NCBI RefSeq assembly: GCF_009933255.1
Contig: NZ_MAEI01000002.1
Span: 1 to 64,000, forward strand
Direction: 5' to 3'
DNA: 64,000 bases
From: Enterococcus diestrammenae
GTDB lineage: Bacteria > Bacillota > Bacilli > Lactobacillales > Enterococcaceae
Position numbers and translations under genes: made by a program. The notes under the pieces were generated by a model that made no database searches, was not told where the DNA came from, and saw only the letters and a program-made list of their open reading frames with translations. Positions 7,895-16,660 of the stretch are shown here, piece by piece (position 1 is the first letter of the stretch; each line of letters starts with the position of its first letter).

Positions 7895-7947
7895 GCAGAA
7901 GCGGTATTAGATGGCAACAGTGGTTTCTAGGTAGAAAGGAGCGTTTT

Positions 7948-10920
7948 ATGAAACGCAGTGAACGGGTTTTTGCCTTTGTTCAATCAAAAGCCAACAATCG
8001 TAGCGCGCAAACTGAGGATAGCGGCGTAACAACGCAAGAGGTAGCGCAGGCGTTGGGAATTCAACGTCCCAATGCCAGCAAAGACCTCAATAGCTTGGTG
8101 CGGGCTGGCCGCATCCAAAAAAGTGATAGCCGGCCAGTACGCTATTACGTCAGCGCTGATATCCAAGCAGCCCCAAGGCATACGGATTTCGGTAGCGAGG
8201 GGCTGGCTGCAAAAACTGTCAGCGGGAACGGTAACGCTCGTGGAGATAGCCAAAGTAATGGCACGCCCTCAGCTAATCAGGGGGATAAGTATGTCGCTAG
8301 CTATATGGAATCACCAGACAGTCCCTTTCTCACGAAGCCGACAGCTGGCAGGCGTTATGGGGCGTTACCTGAGGAGCAGGATATTTTTGCACGTCTTATC
8401 GGGGTGAATGGCAGTATGCGTAATGCCGTCGAACAGGCCAAAGCCGCAATTTTGTATCCGCCAAAGGGTTTAAATTGTTTGATTACTGGTCCGACGGGTT
8501 CAGGGAAGACCTACTTTGCCCACGCCATGTTTCGCTTTGCAGTCAACAGTGGGGTCATCAGCGGGGATAAAGAGTTAATCGTCTTCAACTGTGCCGACTA
8601 TGCCAATAATCCAGAGCTGTTAATGAGTCATTTGTTTGGTTATGCCAAGGGGGCTTTTACCGGTGCTGAGCAAGACAAATTAGGGATTATCGATCAAGCT
8701 GATGGTGGGATCCTCTTTCTGGATGAAATCCACCGCCTACCGCCAGAAGGACAAGAGATGGTCTTTTACTTCATGGATCATGGTACCTATAGCCGTTTAG
8801 GTGAAAGTGCCAAAAAGCACCAAGCCGACGTGCGAATTATCGGCGCGACAACGGAAGATCCAGGTTCCAGTTTGTTGGCGACTTTTGTCCGACGAATTCC
8901 CATCAATATTACCTTGCCGGCGTTTAATCAACGACCAGCCAGTGAACAATTGGAGCTGGTGAAGATGATGGTCGCGCAAGAAGCTGGCCGGATTCAACGA
9001 CGGATTTCCGTGACGGAAGATGTGATTCGTGCCTTGATTGGCAGTGTCAGCTATGGCAATATCGGCCAGTTGAAATCCAATATTCAGTTGGTTTGTGCCC
9101 GCGGTTTTTTGAATCATATGCATCAAGCGGAAATCGCCATCACGATGGAGGACGTGCCTGAAGGGATTCGTTCAGGAATCGTTGCCCTTACCAAAGAACG
9201 GGAAAAAAATGCCGAGCTCTCGAAGATTTTGGAACCACGAATTTTAGTGGACCCTCATGAAAACTTATTGGATATTAAAACAGATGCTTATGAATTGCCT
9301 TATAACCTTTATGACATCATCGGGGATAAGGCAGCTTTGTTAGCTGCTGATGGCTTGGATCAAGAAGCGATTAACCAGTTTATTACCACCGATATCAATA
9401 TCCATCTAAAATCTTTCTATAAAGATCATGGCTTCACCTTTAATGCCGAAAATAAATTGGCTGAGTTTGTTGAAGAAAAAATTATCGATACCACCAATCA
9501 TATTTATGAAATGCTAAAAGATCGGCTAGGCTATGATTTGCAACAAAACTTCTTATACGCCATGAGCCTCCACATCAGTTCATTTTTGAAAAAATTAGCC
9601 AGTGGAGAAGAACGTCAAACCAACGATAATATCCGGCAAATGGTAGCGGCTTATCCCGAAGAGTTTCGGATTGCCCAGAGCATTCGTGAGTATTTGTCGC
9701 AAGTTTTTCAAGTGCGCATTCCCGTGAGTGAAGATTATTATTTGGCAGTCTTGTTGATCTCTTTGGTGGCGAATCAAAAAGAGGGAAAAATCGGCGTAGT
9801 CGTAGCGGCTCACGGAGAAACTACGGCTAGCAGTATGGTGAAAGTGGTTACCCAACTTTTGGGAGTGGATCAAGTTCAAGGGGTAGATATGCCCTTAGAT
9901 ATGTCTCCTCAAATTGCTCTGGAGAAAATCAAACAAGCAGTGACGCAAGTTTCTGAGGGAAGTGGCGTCTTGTTATTAGTGGATATGGGCTCATTGGCGA
10001 CCTTTGGCAAAACCATCACTCATGATACAGGGATTGAAGTGCGGACCGTTGATATGGTAACCACTGCCCTCGTATTAGAAGCTGTTCGTAAAGCTAGTGT
10101 CTTGGGAAGTGACTTGGATTCAATCTATGATAGTTTGAAATCTTTCAATGGCTATGGCTCTGGCGAATTGACAGCCGCTGCTACTCCCCATAAACCACCG
10201 GCTTTGCTGGCGATTTGTGCATCAGGGGAAGGGACTGCAATTCGCATCAAAGAAATGATTCAACGGGCCTTGACCGACCAACAGCAGCAGGAACTGATGG
10301 TACTGACTCAATCAGTAGTGGATTTGAAACAACGCTTGCCTCAATTAAAGGAAAATTACCAGATCATCGCCTCCACCGGTATCGTGGATCCCAAGCTGGC
10401 GGCGCCGTTTATTCCCCTTGATCAGTTTATCGATGCCGATGTCGGGGACTTAATCAGTCGCTTATTGGCGGAAAATGGTAAGGCCCCAGAAGCGGTGAGC
10501 CCTGCTGTGACAAATGAGCAAATTCAGATTACCGCTATGAACTTTATTGAAGAAAACTTTACCTTTCTCAATGTCAAAAAACTGTTTCCGTTGATTTGGG
10601 GCTTTGTGGAAGAACTAGTCGCCGCCTGTGGTTTTGCGGGAGAAAATAGTCAGCCGCTAAAAATCAACCTAGCCATGCATACAGCAGGGATGATTGAACG
10701 GATGTTGGTAAAGGAACCCTTGAGTATCACCCCAGATCAAGAAGCGCAATTATTAGCGGAACCTTTTTATCAACGGTTGCACTTACACATGCAATCCTTT
10801 GAACGGCAATTACGTTTAAAAGTCCCATTACAAGAAGAGTATTATGTGATGGAAATCCTTAAGCTCAAAGGTGTTGAGGCGGAGTCGCCGGCTTTAGATG
10901 CTATTGACCAGTTTGAATGA
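7948..10920 (+). CDS. LevR/ManR-type sigma-54 activator with PRD and EII-like domains
   Basis: A 990-residue activator of the downstream mannose PTS. Domain order: N-terminal winged helix (about 20-68), sigma-54 AAA+ domain with Walker A GPTGSGKT near 181 and GAFTGA near 235-240, PRD1 with H542 (FLYAMSLHISSF), EIIA-man-like domain with H622 (VVAAHGE), EIIB-like domain with C757 (AICASGEG), and PRD2 with H911 (NLAMHTAGM). In LevR, ManR and MptR proteins these residues are phosphorylated by HPr and EII components, so activity follows sugar flux. The start has a good AAAGGAG site. The gene is followed by a long hairpin and then the -24/-12 promoter it should activate. Confidence 0.93.
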   Translation: MKRSERVFAFVQSKANNRSAQTEDSGVTTQEVAQALGIQRPNASKDLNSLVRAGRIQKSDSRPVRYYVSADIQAAPRHTDFGSEGLAAKTVSGNGNARGDSQSNGTPSANQGDKYVASYMESPDSPFLTKPTAGRRYGALPEEQDIFARLIGVNGSMRNAVEQAKAAILYPPKGLNCLITGPTGSGKTYFAHAMFRFAVNSGVISGDKELIVFNCADYANNPELLMSHLFGYAKGAFTGAEQDKLGIIDQADGGILFLDEIHRLPPEGQEMVFYFMDHGTYSRLGESAKKHQADVRIIGATTEDPGSSLLATFVRRIPINITLPAFNQRPASEQLELVKMMVAQEAGRIQRRISVTEDVIRALIGSVSYGNIGQLKSNIQLVCARGFLNHMHQAEIAITMEDVPEGIRSGIVALTKEREKNAELSKILEPRILVDPHENLLDIKTDAYELPYNLYDIIGDKAALLAADGLDQEAINQFITTDINIHLKSFYKDHGFTFNAENKLAEFVEEKIIDTTNHIYEMLKDRLGYDLQQNFLYAMSLHISSFLKKLASGEERQTNDNIRQMVAAYPEEFRIAQSIREYLSQVFQVRIPVSEDYYLAVLLISLVANQKEGKIGVVVAAHGETTASSMVKVVTQLLGVDQVQGVDMPLDMSPQIALEKIKQAVTQVSEGSGVLLLVDMGSLATFGKTITHDTGIEVRTVDMVTTALVLEAVRKASVLGSDLDSIYDSLKSFNGYGSGELTAAATPHKPPALLAICASGEGTAIRIKEMIQRALTDQQQQELMVLTQSVVDLKQRLPQLKENYQIIASTGIVDPKLAAPFIPLDQFIDADVGDLISRLLAENGKAPEAVSPAVTNEQIQITAMNFIEENFTFLNVKKLFPLIWGFVEELVAACGFAGENSQPLKINLAMHTAGMIERMLVKEPLSITPDQEAQLLAEPFYQRLHLHMQSFERQLRLKVPLQEEYYVMEILKLKGVEAESPALDAIDQFE

Positions 10921-10980
10921 CGAGATGAAGTGCCCGTATGAATGACAGGATCATCAGCTAAAGGATTCTTAAAAGTAAGA

Positions 10981-11024
10981 AAAACACACTAAACGATACA
11001 GTGTATCGTTTAGTGTGTTTTTTC
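10981..11024 (+). terminator. Perfect 19-bp hairpin with T-run after the regulator gene
   Basis: 10981-10999 pairs perfectly with 11003-11021 around a 3-nt loop, followed by TTTTTTC. It looks like a strong bidirectional terminator separating the regulator from the PTS operon. Its apex contains the 10-mer ACAGTGTATC that recurs at 11052-11061, so it may also serve as an upstream activator site. Confidence 0.8.
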
Positions 11025-11061
11025 TTAATCTGGATTAAGGTTGATTTAACAACAGTGTATC
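10998..11061 (+). promoter_or_regulatory. Candidate upstream activator sites for the LevR-type protein
   Basis: The 10-mer ACAGTGTATC occurs at 10998-11007 and 11052-11061, 54 bp apart and just upstream of the sigma-54 promoter. The first copy is part of a palindrome. Activators of this family bind such enhancer sites. The assignment is by position and repetition only. Confidence 0.4.
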
Positions 11062-11070
11062 TTTTAAAAG

Positions 11071-11087
11071 TTGGCACGCATTTTGCT
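11071..11087 (+). promoter_or_regulatory. Sigma-54 (-24/-12) promoter of the mannose PTS operon
   Basis: TTGGCAC-N5-TTGCT type match, with the invariant GG at 11073-11074 and GC at 11085-11086 exactly 12 bp apart. This fits the consensus and the sigma-54 activator gene upstream. Confidence 0.92.
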
Positions 11088-11178
11088 TATTAATTAAGTG
11101 AGACAGTAGCTAGGTCTTGTAGTTGGTATTGCTGAGACCAATACCTGGGTGCATTGGATAGGGGGGATCGCCATTAGT

Positions 11179-11682
11179 GTGGATATACGTTTGGCTCGGA
11201 TTGACGATCGTTTAATCCATGGACAAGTGGCCACCGCTTGGTCCAAACAAACCGGTGTCAACCGGATCATCGTCGTCAGTGACGAGGTTGCCAATGACCC
11301 ACTTCGGAATTTTCTTCTCAGAGAAGCTGCGCCACCTGGGATCAAAGTCAATGTCATCGATACGCAAAAAATGATTCGCCTGTTTTTTTCTGGCTTACTG
11401 GCAGGGGAACGTTTGATGCTGTTGTTTACCAAACCACAAGACGTCTTGCGGTTGGTGGAAGCAGGGGTGACACTGACTGTCGTCAATATTGGTGGAATGC
11501 GCTATCTTACGGGAAAAAAGATGATCACCAATTTTATTTCGGTGGACGAAGAAGACATTCGCTGTTTCAGACTTCTTGCCCAGCATCAGGTCGCTTTGGA
11601 AGTACGGAAAGTACCCGGTGATCGCAAACTCGATTTGATGGAGTTGTTGGCCAAGGAGGAAGCCAAATCGTCGTTACAATAG
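11179..11682 (+). CDS. Mannose-family PTS EIIB (stand-alone)
   Basis: A 167-residue EIIB. The phosphorylated histidine is H14 in RIDDRLIHGQVAT. The family starts at the first beta strand, so GTG 11179 is chosen; it lies 10 nt after GGGGGGAT, whereas the frame opens earlier at GTG 11149. It is the first gene after the -24/-12 promoter. E. faecalis-type mpt operons carry the same extra EIIB ahead of EIIAB. It shares residues with the EIIB half of the next gene but is diverged, with a hydrophobic LFFSGLL insertion. It may have a regulatory rather than a transport role. Confidence 0.88.
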   Translation: MDIRLARIDDRLIHGQVATAWSKQTGVNRIIVVSDEVANDPLRNFLLREAAPPGIKVNVIDTQKMIRLFFSGLLAGERLMLLFTKPQDVLRLVEAGVTLTVVNIGGMRYLTGKKMITNFISVDEEDIRCFRLLAQHQVALEVRKVPGDRKLDLMELLAKEEAKSSLQ

Positions 11683-11832
11683 TCATCTGTTTTAAGCCCT
11701 TATTCTTTTCGACGACTGTTGTTAATGAAATTGTGTCACCTTTTAAATAGATTACATCTGTTTAAAAGCCCCGAGATGTCGTGGCAAGTCAGCCCTGCAT
11801 CTCAGTCAAAAAATGAAATAGGAGGTAGACAA

Positions 11833-12825
11833 ATGGTAGGAATTATCCTAGCGAGTCACGGCGAGTTTGCTGAAGGTATTTTGCAATCAGGATCGATGAT
11901 TTTTGGTGAGCAAGAAAACGTCAAGGCAGTTACCTTGATGCCTTCAGAAGGTCCCGATGACATCAAAGCTAAAATGGAAGCGGCAATTGCCACTTTCGAT
12001 GACCAGCAGGAAGTTTTGTTCTTGGTGGATCTATGGGGTGGGACACCTTTCAACCAAGCAAACAGCTTGTTTGAAGCCCACAAAGAGACTTGGGCAATCG
12101 TTGCCGGCATGAATTTGCCAATGGTGATTGAAGCCTATGCCTCTCGTTTCTCCATGAACAAAGCCCAAGAAATTGCCGCTCATATTTTGGAAACGGCAAA
12201 AGAAGGGGTACGTATCAAACCAGAAGAGCTGGAACCCGCTGAAACAGCACCACAAGCAGCTGCGGCACCAGTAGTCCAAGGCGCTATTCCGCCAGGGACC
12301 GTTTTAGGGGATGGCCATATCAAATATGTGTTGACCCGGATTGACTCTCGTTTGCTTCACGGCCAAGTAGCGACAGCATGGACCAAATCAGTACTCCCTT
12401 CACGGATTATCGTCGTCTCCGATGCGGTAGCAAAAGACGATCTGCGTAAGAAACTGATCGAACAGGCTGCTCCTCCAGGGGTCAAAGCCAATGTCGTGCC
12501 AGTGGACAAAATGATTGAAGTTGCCAAAGACCCACGCTTTGGGGATACGAAAGCCTTGTTGCTTTTTGAAAACCCCCAAGATGTGGTGCGGGCAATGGAT
12601 GGTGGCGTCGACATTAAAGAAGTCAACGTCGGTTCGATGGCTCACTCTGTCGGCAAAGTGGTTGTAAGTAAAGTGTTGTCTATGGGAGATGAGGATGTCA
12701 AAGCCTTTGAAACCATGAAAGAACGCGGTGTGACTTTTGATGTTCGGAAAGTGCCAAACGATTCCAAAGACAATATGGATGAAATCCTGAAAAAAGCTAA
12801 AGCTGAGTTAGCAGCAAATAAATAG
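11833..12825 (+). CDS. Mannose-family PTS EIIAB
   Basis: A 330-residue two-domain cytoplasmic phosphotransferase. The EIIA domain is residues 1-135 with H9 (ILASHGEFAEG). An Ala/Pro-rich linker covers about 137-158. The EIIB domain is about 162-330 with H176 (DSRLLHGQVATAW). It passes phosphate from HPr to mannose or glucose entering through IIC-IID. ATG 11833 follows AGGAGG at 11820-11825; the longer open frame from 11719 has no support. The 150-base space before it holds an imperfect hairpin (GAGATG pairing with CATCTC) that could be a processing or attenuation site. Confidence 0.95.
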   Translation: MVGIILASHGEFAEGILQSGSMIFGEQENVKAVTLMPSEGPDDIKAKMEAAIATFDDQQEVLFLVDLWGGTPFNQANSLFEAHKETWAIVAGMNLPMVIEAYASRFSMNKAQEIAAHILETAKEGVRIKPEELEPAETAPQAAAAPVVQGAIPPGTVLGDGHIKYVLTRIDSRLLHGQVATAWTKSVLPSRIIVVSDAVAKDDLRKKLIEQAAPPGVKANVVPVDKMIEVAKDPRFGDTKALLLFENPQDVVRAMDGGVDIKEVNVGSMAHSVGKVVVSKVLSMGDEDVKAFETMKERGVTFDVRKVPNDSKDNMDEILKKAKAELAANK

Positions 12826-12847
12826 TCAAATAGGAGGGAAAGATATC

Positions 12848-13660
12848 ATGAGCGATTTAAACATTATTCAAATGATATTGGTGGTTCTAGTAGCCTTTCT
12901 AGCTGGTATGGAAGGGATTTTGGATGAATTCCAATTCCACCAACCACTAGTAGCTTGTACATTAATCGGATTGGTAACTGGTAATTTAACTGCCGGTATC
13001 ATGCTAGGTGGCTCTTTGCAAATGATCGCCTTAGGTTGGGCGAACATCGGGGCAGCCGTGGCACCAGATGCTGCCTTAGCATCCGTTGCTTCTGCAATTA
13101 TTTTAGTTTTAGGTGGGCAAGGAGAAGCGGGGATTCCTTCCGCAATTGCCGTAGCCGTACCGTTGGCTGTTGCCGGTTTGGCTTTGACTATGGTGGTTCG
13201 GACGTTAGCCGTGCCAATCGTTCACATTATGGATAGTGCCGCTGAAGAAGGGGATTACCATAAAATTGAATTGTGGCATATTATTGCCATCTTGATGCAA
13301 GGGATTCGGATCGCCTTGCCAGCTGCGTTGCTTTTGTTTATCCCTGCTGAAACTGTCCAGAGCTTCCTACAAGCCATGCCTGCATGGTTGACTGATGGGA
13401 TGGCTATCGGTGGTGGGATGGTAGTAGCCGTGGGTTATGCCATGGTTATCAACATGATGGCTACCAAAGAAGTTTGGCCTTTCTTTGCGATTGGTTTCGC
13501 TTTGGCGGCTATTTCCCAATTGACTTTGATTGCCTTAGGTGTGATCGCTGTTTCCTTAGCCTTCATTTACTTGAACCTGTCTAAATCTGGTGGTTCTGGT
13601 TCTGGTGGCTCTAGCAGCAATACTGGTGACCCATTAGGCGACATTTTGAACGACTATTAA
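12848..13660 (+). CDS. Mannose-family PTS EIIC
   Basis: A 270-residue integral membrane component, the sugar-conducting channel with EIID. Multiple hydrophobic helices run through residues 5-240. GGSLQMIALGWANIGAAVAPDAALASV near 55-81 is typical of the mannose IIC family. The C-terminal tail is Gly/Ser-rich (about 245-262), a known variable feature. It has a strong AGGAGG site and lies in tight linkage between EIIAB and EIID. IIC/IID proteins of this family are also receptors for class IIa bacteriocins in enterococci and listeriae. Confidence 0.95.
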   Translation: MSDLNIIQMILVVLVAFLAGMEGILDEFQFHQPLVACTLIGLVTGNLTAGIMLGGSLQMIALGWANIGAAVAPDAALASVASAIILVLGGQGEAGIPSAIAVAVPLAVAGLALTMVVRTLAVPIVHIMDSAAEEGDYHKIELWHIIAILMQGIRIALPAALLLFIPAETVQSFLQAMPAWLTDGMAIGGGMVVAVGYAMVINMMATKEVWPFFAIGFALAAISQLTLIALGVIAVSLAFIYLNLSKSGGSGSGGSSSNTGDPLGDILNDY

Positions 13661-13681
13661 TCTTGAAGGAGGAGAAAGACA

Positions 13682-14593
13682 ATGGCAGAAAAGATTACTT
13701 TATCGAAAAAAGATCGTATGTCCGTAGCGTGGCGCTCTACCTTCATTCAAGGTTCCTGGAACTATGAACGGATGCAAAATGGTGGTTGGTGTTATGCCAT
13801 CATTCCTGCGATCAAAAAATTGTATAAAACCAAAGAAGACCGTGCCGCAGCTTTGAAACGTCACTTGGAATTCTTTAATACCCACCCATATATCGCTTCA
13901 CCAATCATGGGGGTTACCTTGGCGCTGGAAGAAGAACGGGCCAATGGTGCACCAGTGGATGATGTAGCGATTCAAGGGGTAAAAGTTGGGATGATGGGTC
14001 CTTTGGCCGGTGTCGGTGATCCGGTATTCTGGTTTACGGTCCGTCCGATGTTAGGGGCTTTAGGAGCTTCCTTAGCACTCACAGGTAGTATCTTGGGACC
14101 AATCATTTTCTTCGTCGCTTGGAACATTATTCGTTGGGCATTCATGTGGTACACACAAGAATTTGGCTACAAAGCAGGTTCTAAAATCACTGATGATTTG
14201 TCTGGTGGTTTGTTGCAAGACGTTACAAAAGGTGCCTCTATTTTGGGGATGTTTGTCCTGGGAGCACTCGTGGAACGCTGGGTAAATGTGAAATTCGTTC
14301 CTGTCGTTTCAGAAGTTAAACTGTCTGATGGTGCTTATATCGACTGGAAATCTTTACCAGCCGGGACAGAAGGTATTCGCAAAGCCATTTCTGACTTTGC
14401 TAGTGGCTTGTCCTTGACGGATGTGCAAACGAAAACCTTACAAGATAACTTGGATTCCTTGATTCCAGGTTTGGCAGCAGTCTTGTTGACCTTCTTGTGC
14501 ATGTGGTTGTTGAAGAAAAAAGTGTCACCAATCATCATCATCTTAGGGTTATTCGTGGTTGGGGTTGTCTTCCACGTAATCGGCTTGATGTAA
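13682..14593 (+). CDS. Mannose-family PTS EIID
   Basis: A 303-residue membrane component that forms the permease with EIIC. Recognisable family features are the N-terminal SWNYERMQNGGWCYAIIPAI segment near 26-45, MGPLAGVGDPVFWFTVRPMLGA near 105-126, and C-terminal membrane helices from about 255 to 303. The inserted region at about 210-250, between helices, corresponds to the variable extracellular loop linked to bacteriocin sensitivity. The ribosome binding site is AGGAGG. A terminator follows at 14607-14636, so manO is transcribed separately or by read-through. Confidence 0.95.
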   Translation: MAEKITLSKKDRMSVAWRSTFIQGSWNYERMQNGGWCYAIIPAIKKLYKTKEDRAAALKRHLEFFNTHPYIASPIMGVTLALEEERANGAPVDDVAIQGVKVGMMGPLAGVGDPVFWFTVRPMLGALGASLALTGSILGPIIFFVAWNIIRWAFMWYTQEFGYKAGSKITDDLSGGLLQDVTKGASILGMFVLGALVERWVNVKFVPVVSEVKLSDGAYIDWKSLPAGTEGIRKAISDFASGLSLTDVQTKTLQDNLDSLIPGLAAVLLTFLCMWLLKKKVSPIIIILGLFVVGVVFHVIGLM

Positions 14594-14606
14594 ACGTAAA
14601 AGCAAG

Positions 14607-14636
14607 GGGACCGAAGTTTCGGTCTCCTTTTACATA
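14607..14636 (+). terminator. Terminator of the mannose PTS operon
   Basis: GGGGACCGAA pairs with TTCGGTCTCC across a 2-nt centre, followed by TTTTACAT. Confidence 0.8.
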
Positions 14637-14655
14637 GGTGTGCTTGGCCTGTCGA

Positions 14656-14684
14656 TTGGTGAAAGCCGCTGAATAGGGTATACT
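14656..14684 (+). promoter_or_regulatory. Promoter of manO
   Basis: TTGGTG-N17-TATACT, ahead of the DUF956 gene and after the PTS terminator. Confidence 0.6.
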
Positions 14685-14731
14685 TAAAAAGAACTATCGA
14701 TTTTTGAGCAAGTTTGAGAGGTGGGATAGCG

Positions 14732-15106
14732 ATGGTACAATCGTTAAATACGAAAGTCGATCTAACAATTGAAGCAACCTCATTTATGGGGCTGAATGAA
14801 TATGGCAAACTGATGGTGGGAGACAACGCCTTTGAGTTTTATAATGACCGGGACCAACGAAAATATATCCAAATCCCTTGGGAAGAAGTCGATTATGTCG
14901 TGGCTTCAGTGATGTTTAAAGGCAAATGGATTCCCCGCTATGCCATCCAAACGAAGAAAAATGGAACCTTTAGTTTTTCTTCTAAAGAGCCTAAAAAAGT
15001 TTTGCGGGCTATCAGAGAATACGTGCCGGAAGAGCGGTTGGTGCGTTCCTTGAGTTTTTTTGATGTCTTGAAACGAGCATTTACTCGGAAGAAAGCTACG
15101 AAGTGA
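14732..15106 (+). CDS. manO: ManO, DUF956 protein of the mannose PTS
   Basis: A 124-residue soluble protein of family DUF956. The segment YNDRDQRKYIQIPWEEVDYV near 34-53 is characteristic. It is found almost only next to mannose-family PTS genes in lactic acid bacteria and is thought to modulate their expression or activity. ATG 14732 is chosen because GAGAGGTGGGA (14716-14726) precedes it; the longer TTG frame would place the ribosome binding site inside the gene. It has its own promoter and a terminator at 15128-15158. Confidence 0.88.
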   Translation: MVQSLNTKVDLTIEATSFMGLNEYGKLMVGDNAFEFYNDRDQRKYIQIPWEEVDYVVASVMFKGKWIPRYAIQTKKNGTFSFSSKEPKKVLRAIREYVPEERLVRSLSFFDVLKRAFTRKKATK

Positions 15107-15127
15107 ACAACTATTGAAAATGACCAG

Positions 15128-15158
15128 AAAACGCTGAGGGTTCTTGGCGTTTTTCTTT
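15128..15158 (+). terminator. Terminator of manO
   Basis: AAAACGC pairs with GCGTTTT, followed by TTCTTTT. Confidence 0.65.
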
Positions 15159-15270
15159 TGGACATGGGGCCATAATCGTTTCTATTTTTCTGAAAGGGCA
15201 AGCTGTGCTATGCTAGAAATTAAATAAGCGATGGGCAAGTTTGTCCATCAGAGTTAAAGGAGGAAAACGC

Positions 15271-15507
15271 ATGCTTTGGACTTTGATTGTGGGGGCTTTG
15301 ATTGGCGCCATTGCCGGCATGATTACCGGGGAACGGCGGGGTTGTTTGTTTAATATCGTGGCGGGATTGATCGGCTCTTATATCGGAGAACGTTTGTTTT
15401 CTGATTGGGGACCTCAGTTGGCAGGAATGTCAATCGTGCCAGCGGTGATTGGCGCGGTGATTTTTGTCGCGGTGGTGAGTTTGTTTTTTGGCCGGAGTAA
15501 TTCCTAG
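15271..15507 (+). CDS. GlsB/YeaQ/YmgE-family small membrane protein
   Basis: A 78-residue hydrophobic protein of the transglycosylase-associated (GlsB/YeaQ) family. It has three glycine-rich membrane helices, a GxxxGxxxG-like N-terminus (VGALIGAIAGMITG) and a RRGCLFNIVAGLIGSYIGERLF core near 25-44. These proteins are envelope-stress associated in enterococci (glsB next to gls24), but here it stands alone. ATG 15271 lies 6 nt after AAAGGAGG; the open frame extends to TTG 15241 without support. The precise role is unknown. Confidence 0.85.
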   Translation: MLWTLIVGALIGAIAGMITGERRGCLFNIVAGLIGSYIGERLFSDWGPQLAGMSIVPAVIGAVIFVAVVSLFFGRSNS

Positions 15508-15536
15508 TAAAAGCGCCTTTTATTCAAGGATAGATT

Positions 15537-15545
15537 TGTTATAAT
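15537..15545 (+). promoter_or_regulatory. Extended -10 promoter of the aminopeptidase gene
   Basis: TG-N-TATAAT (TGTTATAAT) with no good -35 box. Confidence 0.55.
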
Positions 15546-15579
15546 AGAACAGAAATCAGTAGAAAGAAGGAATCAGGTC

Positions 15580-16647
15580 ATGATGTTACGCGTGGAAAAA
15601 TTACGAGAATTAATGAAAAAAGAACAAGTGGATGGCTTTTTGGTTACCAGTCCCTACAATTTGCGGTACTTGACAAACTTCACCGGCACGACTGGCTTGG
15701 CGGTCATCACTATGAGTAAAGCATTTTTTGTCACTGACTTCCGCTATACCGAACAAGCGGCAGCTCAAGCGCAAGGCTTTGAAATCGTCAAAAACGTTGG
15801 ACCGATTTTTGATGAAGTCGCCAAAATCTGTAACCAAGAAGAAGTTAATGCGTTAGCTTTTGAAGAAACCCAAGTCAGTTTTGCCGACTATTCTATCTTG
15901 GAAGATTTGCTGGAAGAGACGCCACTCATTCCGATTTCTGGTATGATTGAAAGCTTGCGGGAAGTCAAAGATGACCAAGAAGTGGCGATCATTGAAAAAG
16001 CCTGTGCTATCGCGGATCAAGGTTTTGACCATGTCTTGAAATTCATCAAACCGGGAATGACAGAAATCGAAGTTGCCAATCAGCTGGATTTCTTCATGCG
16101 GTCTTTAGGTGCGACGAGTGTCTCCTTTGATACCATCGTCGCTTCTGGCCTGCGTTCGGCGATGCCCCACGGCGTGGCTTCTGAAAAAGTCATCGAACAA
16201 GGGGATCTGATTACCCTAGACTTTGGCTGCTACTACCAAGGCTATGTTTCTGATATGACTCGGACTTTTGCTCTTGGCGATCCTGGAGCAAAATTAAAAG
16301 AAATCTATCAAATCGTTCTAGAAGCCCAATTGAAAGTCTTAGATGCAGCTAAACCAGGAATGACAGGGATTCAGTTGGACGCGGTGGCGCGCGACCACAT
16401 CAGCCAAGCGGGCTATGGTGAAGCCTTTGGTCATTCCACTGGCCACGGGATTGGCTTAGAAATTCATGAAGGACCAAACGTTTCTTTCCGAGCAGACAAA
16501 GCCTTTGTTGTCGGGAATGTCATCACTGACGAACCGGGGATTTACCTGCCTGGTATCGGTGGGGTGCGGATTGAAGATGATTTGTTAATCACCGCTGAAG
16601 GCAATAAAGTCTTGACCCACTCACCAAAAGAGTTGATTATCTTATAA
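15580..16647 (+). CDS. Xaa-Pro aminopeptidase/dipeptidase (M24)
   Basis: A 355-residue cytosolic M24 peptidase. The N-terminal creatinase-like domain (about 1-125) precedes the pita-bread catalytic domain. The five metal ligands are visible: D214 and D225 (LDFGCYYQGYVSDMTRTF), H285 (GHSTGHGIG), E318 (TDEPGIYLP) and E332 (VRIEDDLL). The size matches the Bacillus YqhT and Lactococcus PepP type. It removes residues next to proline from peptides. It lies directly upstream of efp, as yqhT does in B. subtilis, and EF-P acts on proline-rich nascent chains. A terminator separates the two genes. Confidence 0.9.
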   Translation: MMLRVEKLRELMKKEQVDGFLVTSPYNLRYLTNFTGTTGLAVITMSKAFFVTDFRYTEQAAAQAQGFEIVKNVGPIFDEVAKICNQEEVNALAFEETQVSFADYSILEDLLEETPLIPISGMIESLREVKDDQEVAIIEKACAIADQGFDHVLKFIKPGMTEIEVANQLDFFMRSLGATSVSFDTIVASGLRSAMPHGVASEKVIEQGDLITLDFGCYYQGYVSDMTRTFALGDPGAKLKEIYQIVLEAQLKVLDAAKPGMTGIQLDAVARDHISQAGYGEAFGHSTGHGIGLEIHEGPNVSFRADKAFVVGNVITDEPGIYLPGIGGVRIEDDLLITAEGNKVLTHSPKELIIL

Positions 16648-16660
16648 GCAAACATCTGGG

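Noticed and set aside
8072..8407. Plus-strand open frame of 111 codons inside the LevR-type gene
   Set aside because: It lies in another frame of a gene with clear domains, has no ribosome site and no recognisable protein features.
14335..14826. Minus-strand open frame of 163 codons across the end of EIID and manO
   Set aside because: It is antisense to two well-supported genes and crosses a terminator; its composition is that of a shadow frame.
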